From contig NC_083604.1 of NCBI RefSeq assembly GCF_029168945.1, positions 43,953,686-44,017,685 of the forward strand: a stretch of DNA of 64,000 bases. The letters are read 5' to 3'. The notes under the pieces were generated by a model, which was not told the DNA's origin, made no database searches, and saw only the letters and a list, made by a program, of their open reading frames with translations. Position 1 is the first letter of the stretch; each line of letters starts with the position of its first letter. The DNA is from Cannabis sativa. Taxonomy: Eukaryota > Streptophyta > Magnoliopsida > Rosales > Cannabaceae. The translations under genes and the position numbers were made by a program. Positions 1-11,149 of the stretch are shown piece by piece.

Positions 1-403
1 TATAAACATAGAACTACACAAAAAATCGGAAGTTAATTCCATGAAAAAGCATGAAAAAACGAAGAAAAACGAAAAAATTGTGAGCTGTACGGACAGTTTT
101 CGCGATCGCAGGAAAATTTCAGCACAACTCCGATTTTTTCGAATCTTCAAAAAATCATAACTAATTCAAATTAAATCGAAATTGAGTTCTGTAAAAAAGT
201 AACTTGCTTAATTTTTTCCATAATATCCAATAAAAATAATTCCAGAAACAGAATCTTAATTATTTTTCACGAAAATTCACAAACATCAATCAATCATCAA
301 ATAACACTCAATACAACATGATACCATCCAAAAACAAACAAACAATCGTTTTAAAGTCCAAATTTCTTGCAAGTAAATCAATTACCATGGCTCTGAGGCC
401 AGT
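1..403 (-). other. Leader of minus-strand copia element E
   Basis: Untranslated leader between the primer-binding site and (off-window) gag of a copia copy read on the minus strand. It matches 33860-34271, the leader of copy F, almost base for base, including the CGATCGC segment near 105 and the block ending in CCATGG next to the LTR. The primer site at 390-401 reads TGGCCTCAGAGC on the minus strand. This is two changes from the initiator tRNA-Met type TGGTATCAGAGC seen in copy F. No coding potential is visible; the 61-codon plus-strand frame here is a chance frame. Confidence 0.7.
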
Positions 404-2298
404 TGTTGCAAATTATTTTACCAGGATCTTAGATCTACTCACAAGTATGTTTATTAACACCCTAAATATGAACTTTCCAAAACGATCAAATAAACACATA
501 TAAAGTTTAGTAAACCTTACATTGGCTGCAGCGGAACATAATGACTCCTTCTGTTCAGATATCTAGCCCTTGATTCCTTTCTGTAGCAGAGCATTATCAA
601 TATCTGAACCTGGATCTTTTTCTCTGAATCTTTGATGCTTAAACTCCTTTTGTTGAATGTCTTTCTTCACGATCTTCCTCACTATGATTGAGGTATCACT
701 TGCTGTGTGTGGGCACTACTCATACACTAAGTATTTCGAAATCTCAATGAGGAAGAGAGAGAGAGTGGGTTCGGCCAAAGATAGGGAGAGAGAAGGCTCA
801 GAATTTTCTCTAAAGGAAAAATAGAAAATTTAAGTGTAATTTTCCTGAAGCCTTCACTATCTATTTATAGCATTCCACTAGGGTTAGGTTTGAATTATTT
901 GGCATTAAAATAATGAAAATATCAGTTTAAATTGCCTACAAAAGTGGTTGGCCATGCTTAGTTGATTTGGGCCTCACTTTTTGCAATTTTGCAGTTTTAT
1001 CTTTTCTGCATCTAATTTTCTCAAAAAACGTCAATTTTCTAATTCAACCATTTAAATGCCAATTCTAACTATTTAATAACTATAAATAATTATTAAATAA
1101 TATTGTCATTTCTCATATTTATTAATTGAACCATACAAAGTAACATAATTAACAAATATGCCCCTAAAACTCTTTCTTTACAATTTCGCCCTTACTTAGT
1201 GAAAAATTCACAAATAGACATAGTCTAATTTGAGAATTATAATTGATTAATCAAAACCAATTATATGAGTCTTACAAGCAATATTATCTCAACTAGTGCG
1301 GGGACCATGGGTCTATATAACCGAGCTTCCAATAAGTAGATCAAGAATTTAGCACTAAAATTCACTAACTTATTAATTCTTCGTTGAATCCACGCATAGA
1401 ACTTAGAATTGCACTCTCAGTATATAGAATGCTCTATATGTTCCACCATATAGACGCATCATTAGTTATCCATTGTTATAATCCTAATGTGATCAATGAT
1501 CCTCTATATGAATGATCTACACTGTAAAGGGATTATATTACCGTAACACCCTACTATGTATTTTATCCTTAAAACACTTGACCCCGTATAAATGATATTT
1601 CAGCTTATGTGAAATGAGTACTCCACCATTTATGTTCGTTTGGTCAAGCTTGAAGGAGATCGTCCTTTGCTTACTATTCGCCAGATAGAAGCTATAGATT
1701 CCTTGTTTATGTTAGCGCTCCCACTCAATTGCACTACCGTGTTCCCAAAATGTACGTATCACCCTGACCTAAAAGTAGGCTTAACTAACAAATCAAAGAA
1801 CACGAATAGCCTTTCAAGATTGAGCCTAATCATAACAGGATTAAGAACATTTGATCTAGGATCAACTAGGCGATATTGACATGAATAGATATTACGGTAA
1901 GTTTAACAAATCTAAGTCAAAGTTCAATATCGGTCCCTTCCGATGCATACTCCATGCATCCAACCTGAGCTTTACTTTAACCAATGCTCTGGAAAGAACA
2001 TAGCACTTCTCCAAATGCAAGTAAACTCTGTTGTAGATTATCATATCAGTAAAACCCTATGTCTGATAAATCTAGGAAACTTTATTCACATAGTAATGTT
2101 TACTTTCCAATGTGTTGACGACACAATAAACAGGATCAAGTATGTGAAAAGGGTTTCAGATGAATTTATACATTATGTACATATAATCATGAAATAAATC
2201 ATGTGAACCATGCAACATTAAATGTTATTTCTGATCTATATTAATAAGTAAATCTGATTATATTGAAATGAGTTTTATTTAGGGCATAAAACCCAACA
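404..2298 (-). repeat. Copia LTR, 5' LTR of element E
   Basis: A 1.9-kb LTR in minus orientation. On the plus strand it begins with a slightly mutated TGTTGC terminus (family TGTTGG) and ends in CCCAACA. It is closely similar along its whole length to 16702-18595, 34272-36143 and 37221-39107. A minus-strand TATA box (TATTTATA on plus, 862-869) and the adjacent primer site at its left side mark it as a 5' LTR whose element continues beyond the left edge. Its right end abuts a gag zinc-knuckle remnant in the opposite orientation, so E appears to have inserted into an older plus-strand copy (D). Confidence 0.85.
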
Positions 2299-2300
2299 AG

Positions 2301-2390
2301 TGTTTCTACTACAATGAGAAAGGTCATTGGAAACCCCACTGTCCTAAACTACTTGCAAAGAAACAAGGTATTTCTTTCTATAAACTTTAA
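2301..2390 (+). pseudogene. Copia gag 3' end remnant (damaged CCHC knuckle)
   Basis: Thirty codons matching the last part of the intact gag at 46041-46913. The knuckle reads CFYYNEKGHWKPHC: the second zinc-binding cysteine of CX2CX4HX4C is tyrosine here, which would break metal binding. The frame ends in TAA shortly after the KKQG motif, as in the other copies. Everything upstream was displaced by the LTR of element E, which joins within the codon before the first cysteine. Confidence 0.8.
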
Positions 2391-2466
2391 GAGTTTTAGT
2401 GAATTATTATCCAATTGGATTATTGATTCTGGACTAACTTTGTTTATTTGTTTCTTCTTCTTATAG
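2368..2466 (+). other. Intron-like segment after gag (copy D)
   Basis: A 99-nt stretch that begins GTATTT straight after the AAACAAG codons of gag and ends TTCTTCTTATAG. It has a CTAAC branch-like site and a pyrimidine-rich run before the AG. The same segment lies at 46894-46989, 63754-63853 and (minus strand) 39991-40090. It also spells a peptide like the start of a copia aspartic protease (WIIDSG) in another frame. Confidence 0.6.
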
Positions 2467-4145
2467 GCCAAGCTACTTGAACTCAGATGCTATCTTCATG
2501 AGTTGGATTGGAAAGCTGGACAAAGGGTGAAGATCGTCCAAGATGAAGATGAAGCTCATTTATCTATTTTTGAATTAATTGTTTTAGTTTAAAGACAATT
2601 CGGATTTCGAATTTTAGTTAGGGATTTTTATCCCTGTTTTTTCTCATAATGTTGCAATACATTTTTTTTATTATTAATAAAGTTTTATTTTTTTTTATTT
2701 TATTCAAACAAATTGCAATTTATGAGATTGAGCTTCATTTATTTTATCTTTTACCACATTATATTTATATGTTTGTATGTGCAAGTATTTTTATTATTGA
2801 TGCAAATTCTATAATATCTACAACTCTTCATAGAGTTATATTAAATAAACACTAGAAATTATTTCTATGTTTATTAATAATTGTTAATTCTAATACAATT
2901 ATTAAGAATTTGTTTAATAAAAGGATCTTTTGATCTGATAGGGGTGGAGAAAAGTTAAGAAAACTATGCAGTTCAACGATCTTTTATATCTAATGAACTC
3001 TGGATGGTATTCAACTCCACATAATCTCTATAACACTTAGAGAATCATGATCTTTACAACCTTTAGGGGTGGATCATAATCTCTATATACTTAGTGGTAT
3101 TGTTTATCCACAACAACCTATGTAACACATAGTTTCTTTAAACATGGAAGTAATATAATGACTTAGCTATTATCAGTATAAATCCTTGATCTTGATTGTA
3201 TGTTTCAATATCGTTTTGCTGTTGTAGTAAAAAATTGATACGTGTAAAAGCTCTTTGATAATGTTTCACACTACCTTCATTGAGTGGGAGAATTTTAAAA
3301 TTCTTTACCCATCTTCATTAGGTTGACACTTGTGATAAGAACTTAAGAACACTAATGAAAAGCAAATCTAACCATTCATGTGGATAGATATAACTTATCA
3401 GAATTATGAGATTAAGATAAAAGAATTCTAGTTCAGTCTATTCGAATGACTTGAACTAAGAATTCTTAATCCTCATAACATTTTATGGTATCTTAATTTT
3501 GATTACTTATTCTCTGGCATGTATTTTTCACTTCAAATACTTGTCTGCTATGTTGATGACTTAGTCTTCAAAGAAACTTAAAGTTTCAGACTAATAAAAT
3601 AATTCACAACTAGATAACTCTCCAAACAATAAATAGGTTAAAAGTATTATTTAACCAGACATCTGCTATTGAGTGGGAGCTATCTGAGATGTAATCAAAT
3701 AAGGAACATTAGAAGATATTCAAGAAATATTTATGAAAGTGATCTATATGTTAGATATTAAGGAACTGTATATCAGTTATCCTTGTATCTTCACCAACTC
3801 ATTCGAAATTACGAAATGGTGGTTACTTTGGGGGTGGAGGAGTTATTCTATAATAATTCAAGCTCTACCAGAAAAGAATTATAACTTTGTAAATTCGAAA
3901 TTACCAGAAAGTTATATTACTGAAGAAAAGTCTACGTTGCATTATCTCAATTCCATATTTTAAAATATGAGAGATATGTCTTTTGTTTGGGTGTAAAGCA
4001 TATAGTAAAGGATGTTTCATAAATATTTTTATGAACTAGTAAAGGATGTTTGGGTGGATTCAAATATACTACAATTGATCTAAAGATCAAGACATCAGAT
4101 TGACTTATTTGCACACTTTGTTTTATGTTAGTGCAAGTGGGAGTT

Positions 4146-5977
4146 TGTTGGGTTTTGTGCCCTAAATAAAACCCTTTACAATCTGGTTAGTTATCAATAT
4201 AAGAAATTTGAAGTGATTTATGTTTGCATGCATTTTACATGCTAATGGTTTAATATGTTTATTACATTTACACACAAAATCTGTTATGTCCAGATCATAT
4301 GTTTACTGTGATTCTGATCATATGAATCAAAAGACTAAGTCCCTGTTTCATCAGTGTTTTGGATTTACACTAATGTGATCATAACCGATGATGTGTACTT
4401 ACACTTGGAGTAAGTGTTATGTTCTTTCCAAGACATTAGTAAAGTATACTAGTTTCAAATGTATGGAGTATACATTGGACTGGACCGATATTGTAACTTA
4501 GTTAAGATATTATAAACTTACCGTCATATCTTTCCAAGTCAATATCAGTAGTTGATCTTAAGATTAAAAGAATCTAAATCCTGATATGCTTAGGCTCAAC
4601 TCAGGAGTACTATTCATGTTCTTTGATTTATTAGTTAAGCCTACTTTTGGGTCAGGGTGATACGTATATTTTGGGAACATGATAGTATGATTGAGTGGGA
4701 GTGCTGAACATAAATATGGAATCTATAGCATCTACTGGTGTATAGAAGTCAAGTGATGATTCCCTTCGAGCTTAGCTAAATAGAAGTAAATGGATGAGCT
4801 CTTGTTTAAGTGACTAATTCTTAGATCACTAAACATCATTTACAGGTAGCTAAGTGTTTTAAGGGGCAAAATACGTTGAGTGGTGAGAACGGTAAAATTA
4901 TCCCATCTCGATATAAATCATCTATATAGAGGATCTTTGATCACAATAAGATTATAACAATGGTTAAATGAGATAGCATATCTATATCGTGGAACATATA
5001 ATATGCTCTATATAAGTCTGAGAGTGGATTCAACGAAGAATTAATAAGTAGGAATTTACTTAGTAAATTCGGTTCACTTATTGGAAGCTCAGCATATAGA
5101 TCCATGGTCCCCATTCTAGTTGAGACTATACTGCTTGTAAGACTCAATAATTGATTCGTGATTAAACAATTATAATTCTAAAGTTAGACTATGTCTAATT
5201 TGTGAATTTTTACTAAGCAGAGGCGAAATTGTAAACAAAAGAGATTCTAGGTTTATTTATTTATTAATAAACTTTATATGTCTAGTTAATAATTAAATTA
5301 AATGACAATATTATTTAATAATCTATTTTAGTTATTAAATAATTAGTTTTGGCATTTAAATGGTTAGAATTGGAAAATTGGCGTTTTTTAGAAAATAGAA
5401 ATAAAATTTGTGAAAACTGCAAAATCCAAGTGAGGCCCATTACACACCATGCCCGGCCACTTAAGCAGGTTTTTCAAATTAATATTTTCATTATTTTAAT
5501 GCCAAATAATTCCTAACCTAAACGTAGTAGTTGCCTATAAATAGAAAGTGATGGCTCAGTCAGAAAACAAGTTTTTATAACCTTGTGACAGAAAATTCTC
5601 TCTTCAGAAAACTGAGCCTTCCCTCTCTCTCTATAGCCGAAATCAACTCTCTCTTTTCTTCTTCATATATTTCGAACCCTAGTGATAGAGTAAGTGCCCA
5701 CACACAGCAAGTGGTACCTCAATCATAGATTGGAAGACTGTGAAGGATCACACACAAAGAAAAGGACATTCGGGCTCAGATCTTGATAATACTCTGCGAC
5801 AGAAAGGATACAAGGGTTAGAGATTTGAGTGGATGGAGACATTAATTCCGCTACCATCAATGTAAGGTTTTCTTAACTTCATATGTGTTTATTTATCGTT
5901 TTAGAAAGTTCATATTTAGGGTGTTAAATAACATAGTTGTGAGTAGATCTAAGATCCTGGTAAAATAAATTCCAACA
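4146..5977 (+). repeat. Copia LTR, 3' LTR of copy D
   Basis: A 1.83-kb LTR in plus orientation, TGTTGGG...TTCCAACA. It is preceded by the purine tract and so is a 3' LTR. A TATA box (TATAAATA) lies at 5536-5543, followed by CT-rich transcribed leader sequence. Compared with 6112-8011 it lacks a short piece near 5025 (the GCAATTCCAAGTTCTAA segment) and carries small indels. Confidence 0.85.
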
Positions 5978-6111
5978 TCTAATACTTTATATGTGTTTAT
6001 TTTATAATCGTTTTAGAAGTTCATATTTAGGGTGTTAATCAACATACTTGTGAGTAGATCTAAGATCCTGATAAAATAATTTCCAACTTTATGTTAGTGC
6101 AAGTGGGAGGT
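5978..6111 (+). repeat. LTR tail duplicate plus purine tract
   Basis: About 105 bp duplicating the last part of the copia LTR (from the ATGTGTTTATTT region to TTCCAAC), followed at 6087-6111 by a second copy of the purine-tract region (TTTATGTTAGTGCAAGTGGGAGG) directly before another full LTR. It therefore joins the end of one LTR to the end of another element's internal region, a scar of recombination or a deletion between tandem copies. Confidence 0.7.
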
Positions 6112-8011
6112 TGTTGGGTTTTGTGCCCTAAATAAAACCCATTACAATTTGATTAGTTATAAATTTAAGAGATTTGAAGTGATTATGTTAACATGTATTT
6201 TACATGCTTATGGTTTAATATATATATTTAATATACAAAAAAAATCAGTTAAGTCCAGAACATATATTTATTCACAATTACAGTATTGTCAACACAGTGG
6301 AATGTGATTGTGATTATATGATTCAAAAGACAAAGTCCCTATTTCATCAGTGTTTTGGATTTACACTGATGTGATAATCAGCGATGAAGTATACTTACAC
6401 TTGGAGTAAGTGTTATGTTCTTTTCAGGACATTGGTAAAGTATATTGGTTTCGAATGTATGGAGTATACATTGGACTAGACCGATATTGAACTTAGTCAA
6501 GATACTATAAACTTACCGTTGGATCTTTCCAAGTCAATATCACTAGTTGATCTTAGATTAAAAGAAACTAAATCCTGATATGCTTAGGCTCAATCTCAGG
6601 AGTCCTATTCATGTTCTTTGATTTATTAGTTAAGCATACTTTTGGGTCAGGGTGATACGTATATTTTGGGAACATGATAGTATGACTGAGTGGGAGTGCT
6701 AAACATAAATAAGAAATTTATAGCTTCTACTGGTGTATAGAAGTCAAGTGATGATTCCCTTCGAGCTTAGCTAAATAGAAGTAAATGGATGAGCTCTTGT
6801 TTAAGTGACTAATTCTTAGATCACTAAACATCATTTACAGGTAGCTAAGTGTTTTAAGGGGCAAAATACGTTGAGGGGTGAGAACGGTAAAATTATCCCA
6901 TCTCGATATAAATCATCTATATAGAGGATCTTTGATCACATTAAGATTATAACGATGGTTAAATGAGATAGCATATCTATATCGTGGAACATATAGAATG
7001 CTCTATATAAGTCTGAGAGTGCAATTCCAAGTTCTAAATGTGGATTCAACAAGGAATTAATAAGTTACGGAATTTACTTGGTAAATTCGATTCGACTTAT
7101 TGGAAGCTCAGTAATATAGATCCATGGTCCCCATTCTAGTTGAGACCATACTGCTTGTAAGACTCAATAATTGATTTATGATTAATCAATTATGATTCTA
7201 AAAGTTAGACTATGTCTAATTTGTGAATTTTCACTAAGCAGGGGTGAAATTGTAAAGAAAATAGATTCTAGGTTTCTTTATTAATTAAGATACTCTATAT
7301 GTCTAATTAATAATTATATTAAATGACAATATTATTTAATAATCTATTTTAGTTATTAAATAATTTTTTTTGGCATTTAAATGGTTAGAATTGGAAAATT
7401 GGCATTTTTTGGGAAAATAGAAATAAAATTATGAAAACTGCAAACTCTAAGTGAGGCCCATTAACACCTTAGGCCGCCACTTGTGCATGTATTTCCTAAT
7501 TATGATTGTCATTATTTTAATGCCAATTAATTACTAACCTAAACCTAGCAGTTGTCTATAAATAGAAAGTGATGTTTCACACCAAATAAGGCAGTAAAGC
7601 AATTATTCAGTAATTCGGGAAACTGCCTCTTTCAGAAAATTGAGCCTTCCCTTTTCTTTATATAGCCGACCCTCCTCTTCTTCTTCAAGAGAATCACAAT
7701 TTCAAAACCCTAGTGAAAGAGTAGTGCCCACACACAGCAAATAGTACCTCAATTATAGTTTGGAAGATTGTGAAGGATCCAAATCCAAGAGAAGGACATT
7801 CGGACTCAGATCTTGATAATACTCTGCAATAGAAAGGATACAAAGGTTAGAGATCTGAGTGGAAGGAGACATATTATTCCACTGCATCCAATGTAAGGTT
7901 TCTCATACTTTATATGTGTTTACTTATTATCGTTTCAGAAAGTTCATATTTAGGGTGTTAATCAACATACTTGTGAGTAGATCTAAGATCCTGGTAAAAT
8001 AAATTCCAACA
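6112..8011 (+). repeat. Copia LTR, second plus-strand 3' LTR
   Basis: A full 1.9-kb LTR of the same family, TGTTGGG...TTCCAACA, with TATA box TATAAATA at 7557-7564. It is preceded by a purine tract and not followed by a primer site, so it is the 3' LTR of a copy whose inside is gone. Its right edge abuts GC-rich tandem repeats of an unrelated element. Confidence 0.85.
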
Positions 8012-8400
8012 GGGGGACCCCCCCAACTTGGGTCTTGGGGGGGGGGGGGACCCCCCCCAACTTGGGTCTTAGGGGGGGGGGACCCCCCCCAACTTGGGTC
8101 TTAGGGGGGACCCCCCCAACTTGGGTCTTAGGGGGGATCCCCCCCCCCAACTTGGGTCTTAGGGGGGGAACCCCCAACTTGGGTGTCGGGGGGGTCTCCT
8201 AACGATGGTGGTTGTCACCCCCCTCTCAAGTTGGGTCTTGGGGGGGTCACCTAACGATGGTGGTTGTCACCCCCCTCTCAACTTGGGTCTTAGGGGTGTC
8301 ACCTAACGATGGTGGTTGTCACCCCCCTCTCAACTTGGGTCTTGGGGGGCTCACCTAACTATGATGGTGGTCATCCCCCCTCAACGACGGTCCCAGGAGT
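8012..8400 (+). repeat. Nested C/G-run tandem repeats
   Basis: Two tandem arrays. From 8012 to about 8180 a roughly 28-35 bp unit (runs of G, runs of C, then AACTTGGGTCTTAG) is repeated about five times with varying homopolymer lengths. From about 8190 to 8400 a longer unit of roughly 60 bp (CACCTAACGATGGTGGTTGTCA plus the same AACTTGGGTCTT core) is repeated three to four times. Short proline-rich frames on the minus strand here are by-products of the repeat. Confidence 0.85.
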
Positions 8401-8654
8401 GTTACCCCCAAGTATGGGCTTAATCCTCAAAGGTGGTTGATGACCATGTCACACCCATAAGGGACCCTTGTCATCAGTGGCTCCTTCAAATGTTCAAATC
8501 CCGCGAAAGGCTCAAATACAGTTGTCAACCAACGAAAATAGCGGGATATTATCCTAAAAATCAGACTCCAACCGCCTCCGAAAATCAAGGAGACGGTTCA
8601 GATAGCTCCGCATTGGTCGCGTCTCTTGAAGCGAGAACCACCGACCCCCTCCCC

Positions 8655-8661
8655 TATATAA
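8655..8661 (+). promoter_or_regulatory. TATA box of the GC-rich LTR
   Basis: TATATAA sits between a GC-rich upstream region and a transcribed-looking segment, about 115 bp before an AATAAA at 8773. Spacing fits an LTR U3-R boundary; not more than a positional inference. Confidence 0.5.
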
Positions 8662-8953
8662 GGGGTCACCCATGACCTGGGAGGGGGATCCCCAAGCAAA
8701 AACACTTAGTAAAATAAACACATCTCATTCTTTGCAATCAAGAGCTTGTTCTTGACTTTTGCAACTCAGATCAATAAAACTCAAGGGGAGTAGGCTATTA
8801 CCGACATTCGGGGCCGAACCTCTTTAAATTCCGGTGTCTTTTATTTATATTTATTGCGAATTTCGGTGTTATTAACTGCATTTACTATTGTGATTTTGGT
8901 TTAAATCTCATTTATTACGACTCCCCATCGGTTTGCTAAAAATCCAGTCAACA

Positions 8954-9260
8954 GATATAAATTTAGGTAAATTTACACAATGCACTTAAAATAAAACTTT
9001 TTCTTTTACTTTTTTACATTTTTTTATAGGTTTTTCACTTTTTTTTTCTAGTAAAAAAGTTTTTTTCATGTTGTTTTTAAGTATTGGCAACGTGAAGACA
9101 ACAGAAAAATAAGAATCTGTATTTTTGAAAAAAAAAATCCATAAAAAGATATATTAAAAAATAATAGATCAATAAAAGTAAATTTTTCGTCAATCTTAGC
9201 ATTTTATGTATTTATGAAATAATCTCATAATTTTAAAATTTTATGATAAGAGCCCATTAT
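8954..9260. other. AT-rich spacer, nothing recognised
   Basis: AT-rich DNA with T and A runs. I see no coding frame, repeat or element end in it. Confidence 0.6.
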
Positions 9261-9923
9261 GGCATCTCCAATAGGGTAGCAAAAATAGTTGTCTTATTGG
9301 TCTCCACCTAACATTTTTAGCTAATTATATATATACTAGCAAAAAGCTACGTGCGAGGCACGTCTACTAAATTTTATGCTAATTTTTTTATATATTATTT
9401 AAAAGTGATACAATTAAAAATTAAAGAAAAAATATTATTTGTTATTAGGTGAGATTATTATTATGTGTATCTAAATATTATAGTTTATAATTTTGTCAAT
9501 TAAAAGTGAATACCGGATGCAATATATTAGTGTTTAAGAAAGCTTGATAATTAAAATATGTTCTTAAGTTAATCCAAAAATAAATTAAAAATTGATGTTC
9601 CAATACTTAAGGAAACATTACTTAAATTGATGTAAGATAAAAAGAAAATTAAAAATCAATCTCTAAATTGTTGATAATTGAAGATAGCATGTGTCTAAAA
9701 AATTGTAGATAAGAAAACTAATGATACTCATTGGTGGATTTCAATCTTCATTTGCTTGACAGAGAAAATAGTGTAAGTTTTGTATTTTGCACTTTTTATT
9801 CATAATAAATTATGATAAAGTAACAGAAATTTACCCTCCAGATAAACTAAAATAAGCTTTCAAGTCAGAAACTTTTACGGAAGCATTCTCTCCTTTCACT
9901 GATTCTTGAATTGCCAAATCAAG

Positions 9924-10311
9924 TCGACTCATCGTTAACGATTGAAAATCAAGTCTATTGAAGCTTTAATTTGGGCGAATGTGCTGGTCTCGTTCATCTC
10001 AAATCGTTCACCTGTCGTCGACTCATCGTTAACGATTGAAAATCAAGTCGATTGAAGCTTTTATTTCATAAGTTAGGCATAAAATGGTTGAAGATGATCT
10101 TGATTTTCTCTCTCACCTTCTTCCTCGTCATTTCGAACTTCAAGCGATATACAGTGCCCTTCATACAATATAAAGCTTCTTATTCTTCTTCTCCGAGCAC
10201 ATTCAGTTGATAGTGAGATTTCGAATATAATGATTGAAAATCAAATCGTTCATCTGAAATCGTTCACCTGTCATCAACTCATCGTCAACGATTGAAAATC
10301 AAGTCGATAGC
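9924..10311. repeat. Three dispersed direct repeats
   Basis: A motif of about 40 bp (core ACTCATCGTTAACGATTG followed by AAAATCAAGTC) occurs at about 9924, 10018 and 10273. The second and third copies are extended upstream by a shared AAATCGTTCACCTGTC. The core contains the self-complementary CGTTAACG. No coding frame is associated with it. Confidence 0.75.
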
Positions 10312-11149
10312 AAATGCACGTATGCTCTCGCCAAGCTTAGTGTGCTTCTTGTCTCACATGTTCGATGATTTTGCATCCTCTTAAATTGAATATTTAAATG
10401 GAAAAATTCAAGAATAAAGTTAATGTATATGAAAAAAAAAAAACAAACTCAAAATATAAATGTAAATATATAATGAAAAAGTAATAAGTACAATAAAATA
10501 TTTTTTTCATACAAATGTTAGTAGTTAATAATTATAATAAATATATTGATATTGAAAAAATAAATACAATAAATATAAATTATTGCTATATTCTATTCAA
10601 TTTTCTTTTAGAGAGTTGCAAGCAAAATTCAATTGTCAAAGTCATACCGATTTCCAAAAACAGCAGAACAATCTAATGAGAAAACTATATAAAATCACCT
10701 AAACTTTAACTAATTAGTCTTTAACCAGATAAAAGAGTCTTACACTGAGACTCGGAGTTTGTAATTTTATACCGACCAACATACTTGGGTTCAGCTATGG
10801 TGGCTTGGCACCCTAATTACATAGATGTTAGGTGCCAAGCCACGTATGCATAGTTTTAAGTTTTGTTTTTTATTTTCTTTTTTTTAGAAAATTATCATAT
10901 GTAATTTTAAAATAAATAAACTTATTTTCATTGAGTATTGATAATGATAGAAAGCATGATAATTTTGATAAAACAAAAATTAAGTAATATTTTAAAAAGC
11001 AATAATGAATTTTTGAATTTGAAAGTTAATAAAAATGAGTTAGGTGCTGATATTTTTTTTAAAATAAAATCTATATCTTAAGTTTTGATTAAAGAGAAAA
11101 AGTACGAAGTTAAAATTAAAAAGACATATACCACTTTGAATGAAAGAAA
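10312..11149. other. AT-rich stretch, no feature recognised
   Basis: AT-rich DNA with A and T runs and no coding frame I can support. It lies on the 3' side of the eS1 relic (minus strand), so it may be decayed 3' flank or intron of that gene. Confidence 0.5.

Larger units (their letters stand above)
2299..4145 (+). mobile_element. Copia copy D, 3' internal remnant
   Basis: Internal sequence from the gag zinc knuckle to the purine tract of a plus-strand copia copy. It shares order and sequence with 46840-47398 plus 59729-61028 (copy A) and, reversed, with 39108-40150 (copy B). It contains the gag 3' end, the GT-AG intron-like segment (2368-2466) and then about 1.7 kb of AT-rich DNA with short conserved blocks, such as the GGGGTGGAG repeats near 2940 and 3066. 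No pol frame can be followed. The stretch ends in a purine tract with core AAGTGGGAG, directly before the LTR at 4146. Confidence 0.75.
8012..8953 (+). mobile_element. Gypsy-type LTR, 5'-truncated or solo
   Basis: GC-rich sequence unlike its AT-rich surroundings, ending CAGTCAACA at 8953. It has the order expected of an LTR: tandem repeats (upstream part), TATA box TATATAA at 8655-8661, AATAAA at 8773-8778, then a block near 8789-8850 (GGAGTAGGCTATTACC and GGGGCCGAACC) of a kind seen in many plant gypsy-like elements. No primer site or internal region follows. The left end is probably cut by the copia LTR ending at 8011. Assignment to the Tat/Ogre group is a guess from this block. Confidence 0.55.

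Noticed and set aside
1640..1879. 79-codon plus-strand frame in copia LTRs, repeated at 17935, 35483 and 38449
   Set aside because: Shared LTR ancestry explains the repetition. It lies opposite to LTR transcription, starts without ATG and is broken in the plus-oriented LTRs.
7983..8177. Proline-rich 64-codon minus-strand frame
   Set aside because: Product of the G/C-run tandem repeat; no start context and no conservation beyond the repeat.
8433..8675. 80-codon plus-strand frame next to the GC-rich repeats
   Set aside because: Lies across the LTR upstream region and TATA box. Composition fits LTR sequence and it matches no family known to me.
9332..9380. Possible Helitron 5' end (TATATATACTAGC...GCTACGTGCGAGGCACG)
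   Set aside because: Resembles some dicot repeat ends, but no matching 3' CTRR hairpin end or Rep/helicase was found, so it cannot be supported.
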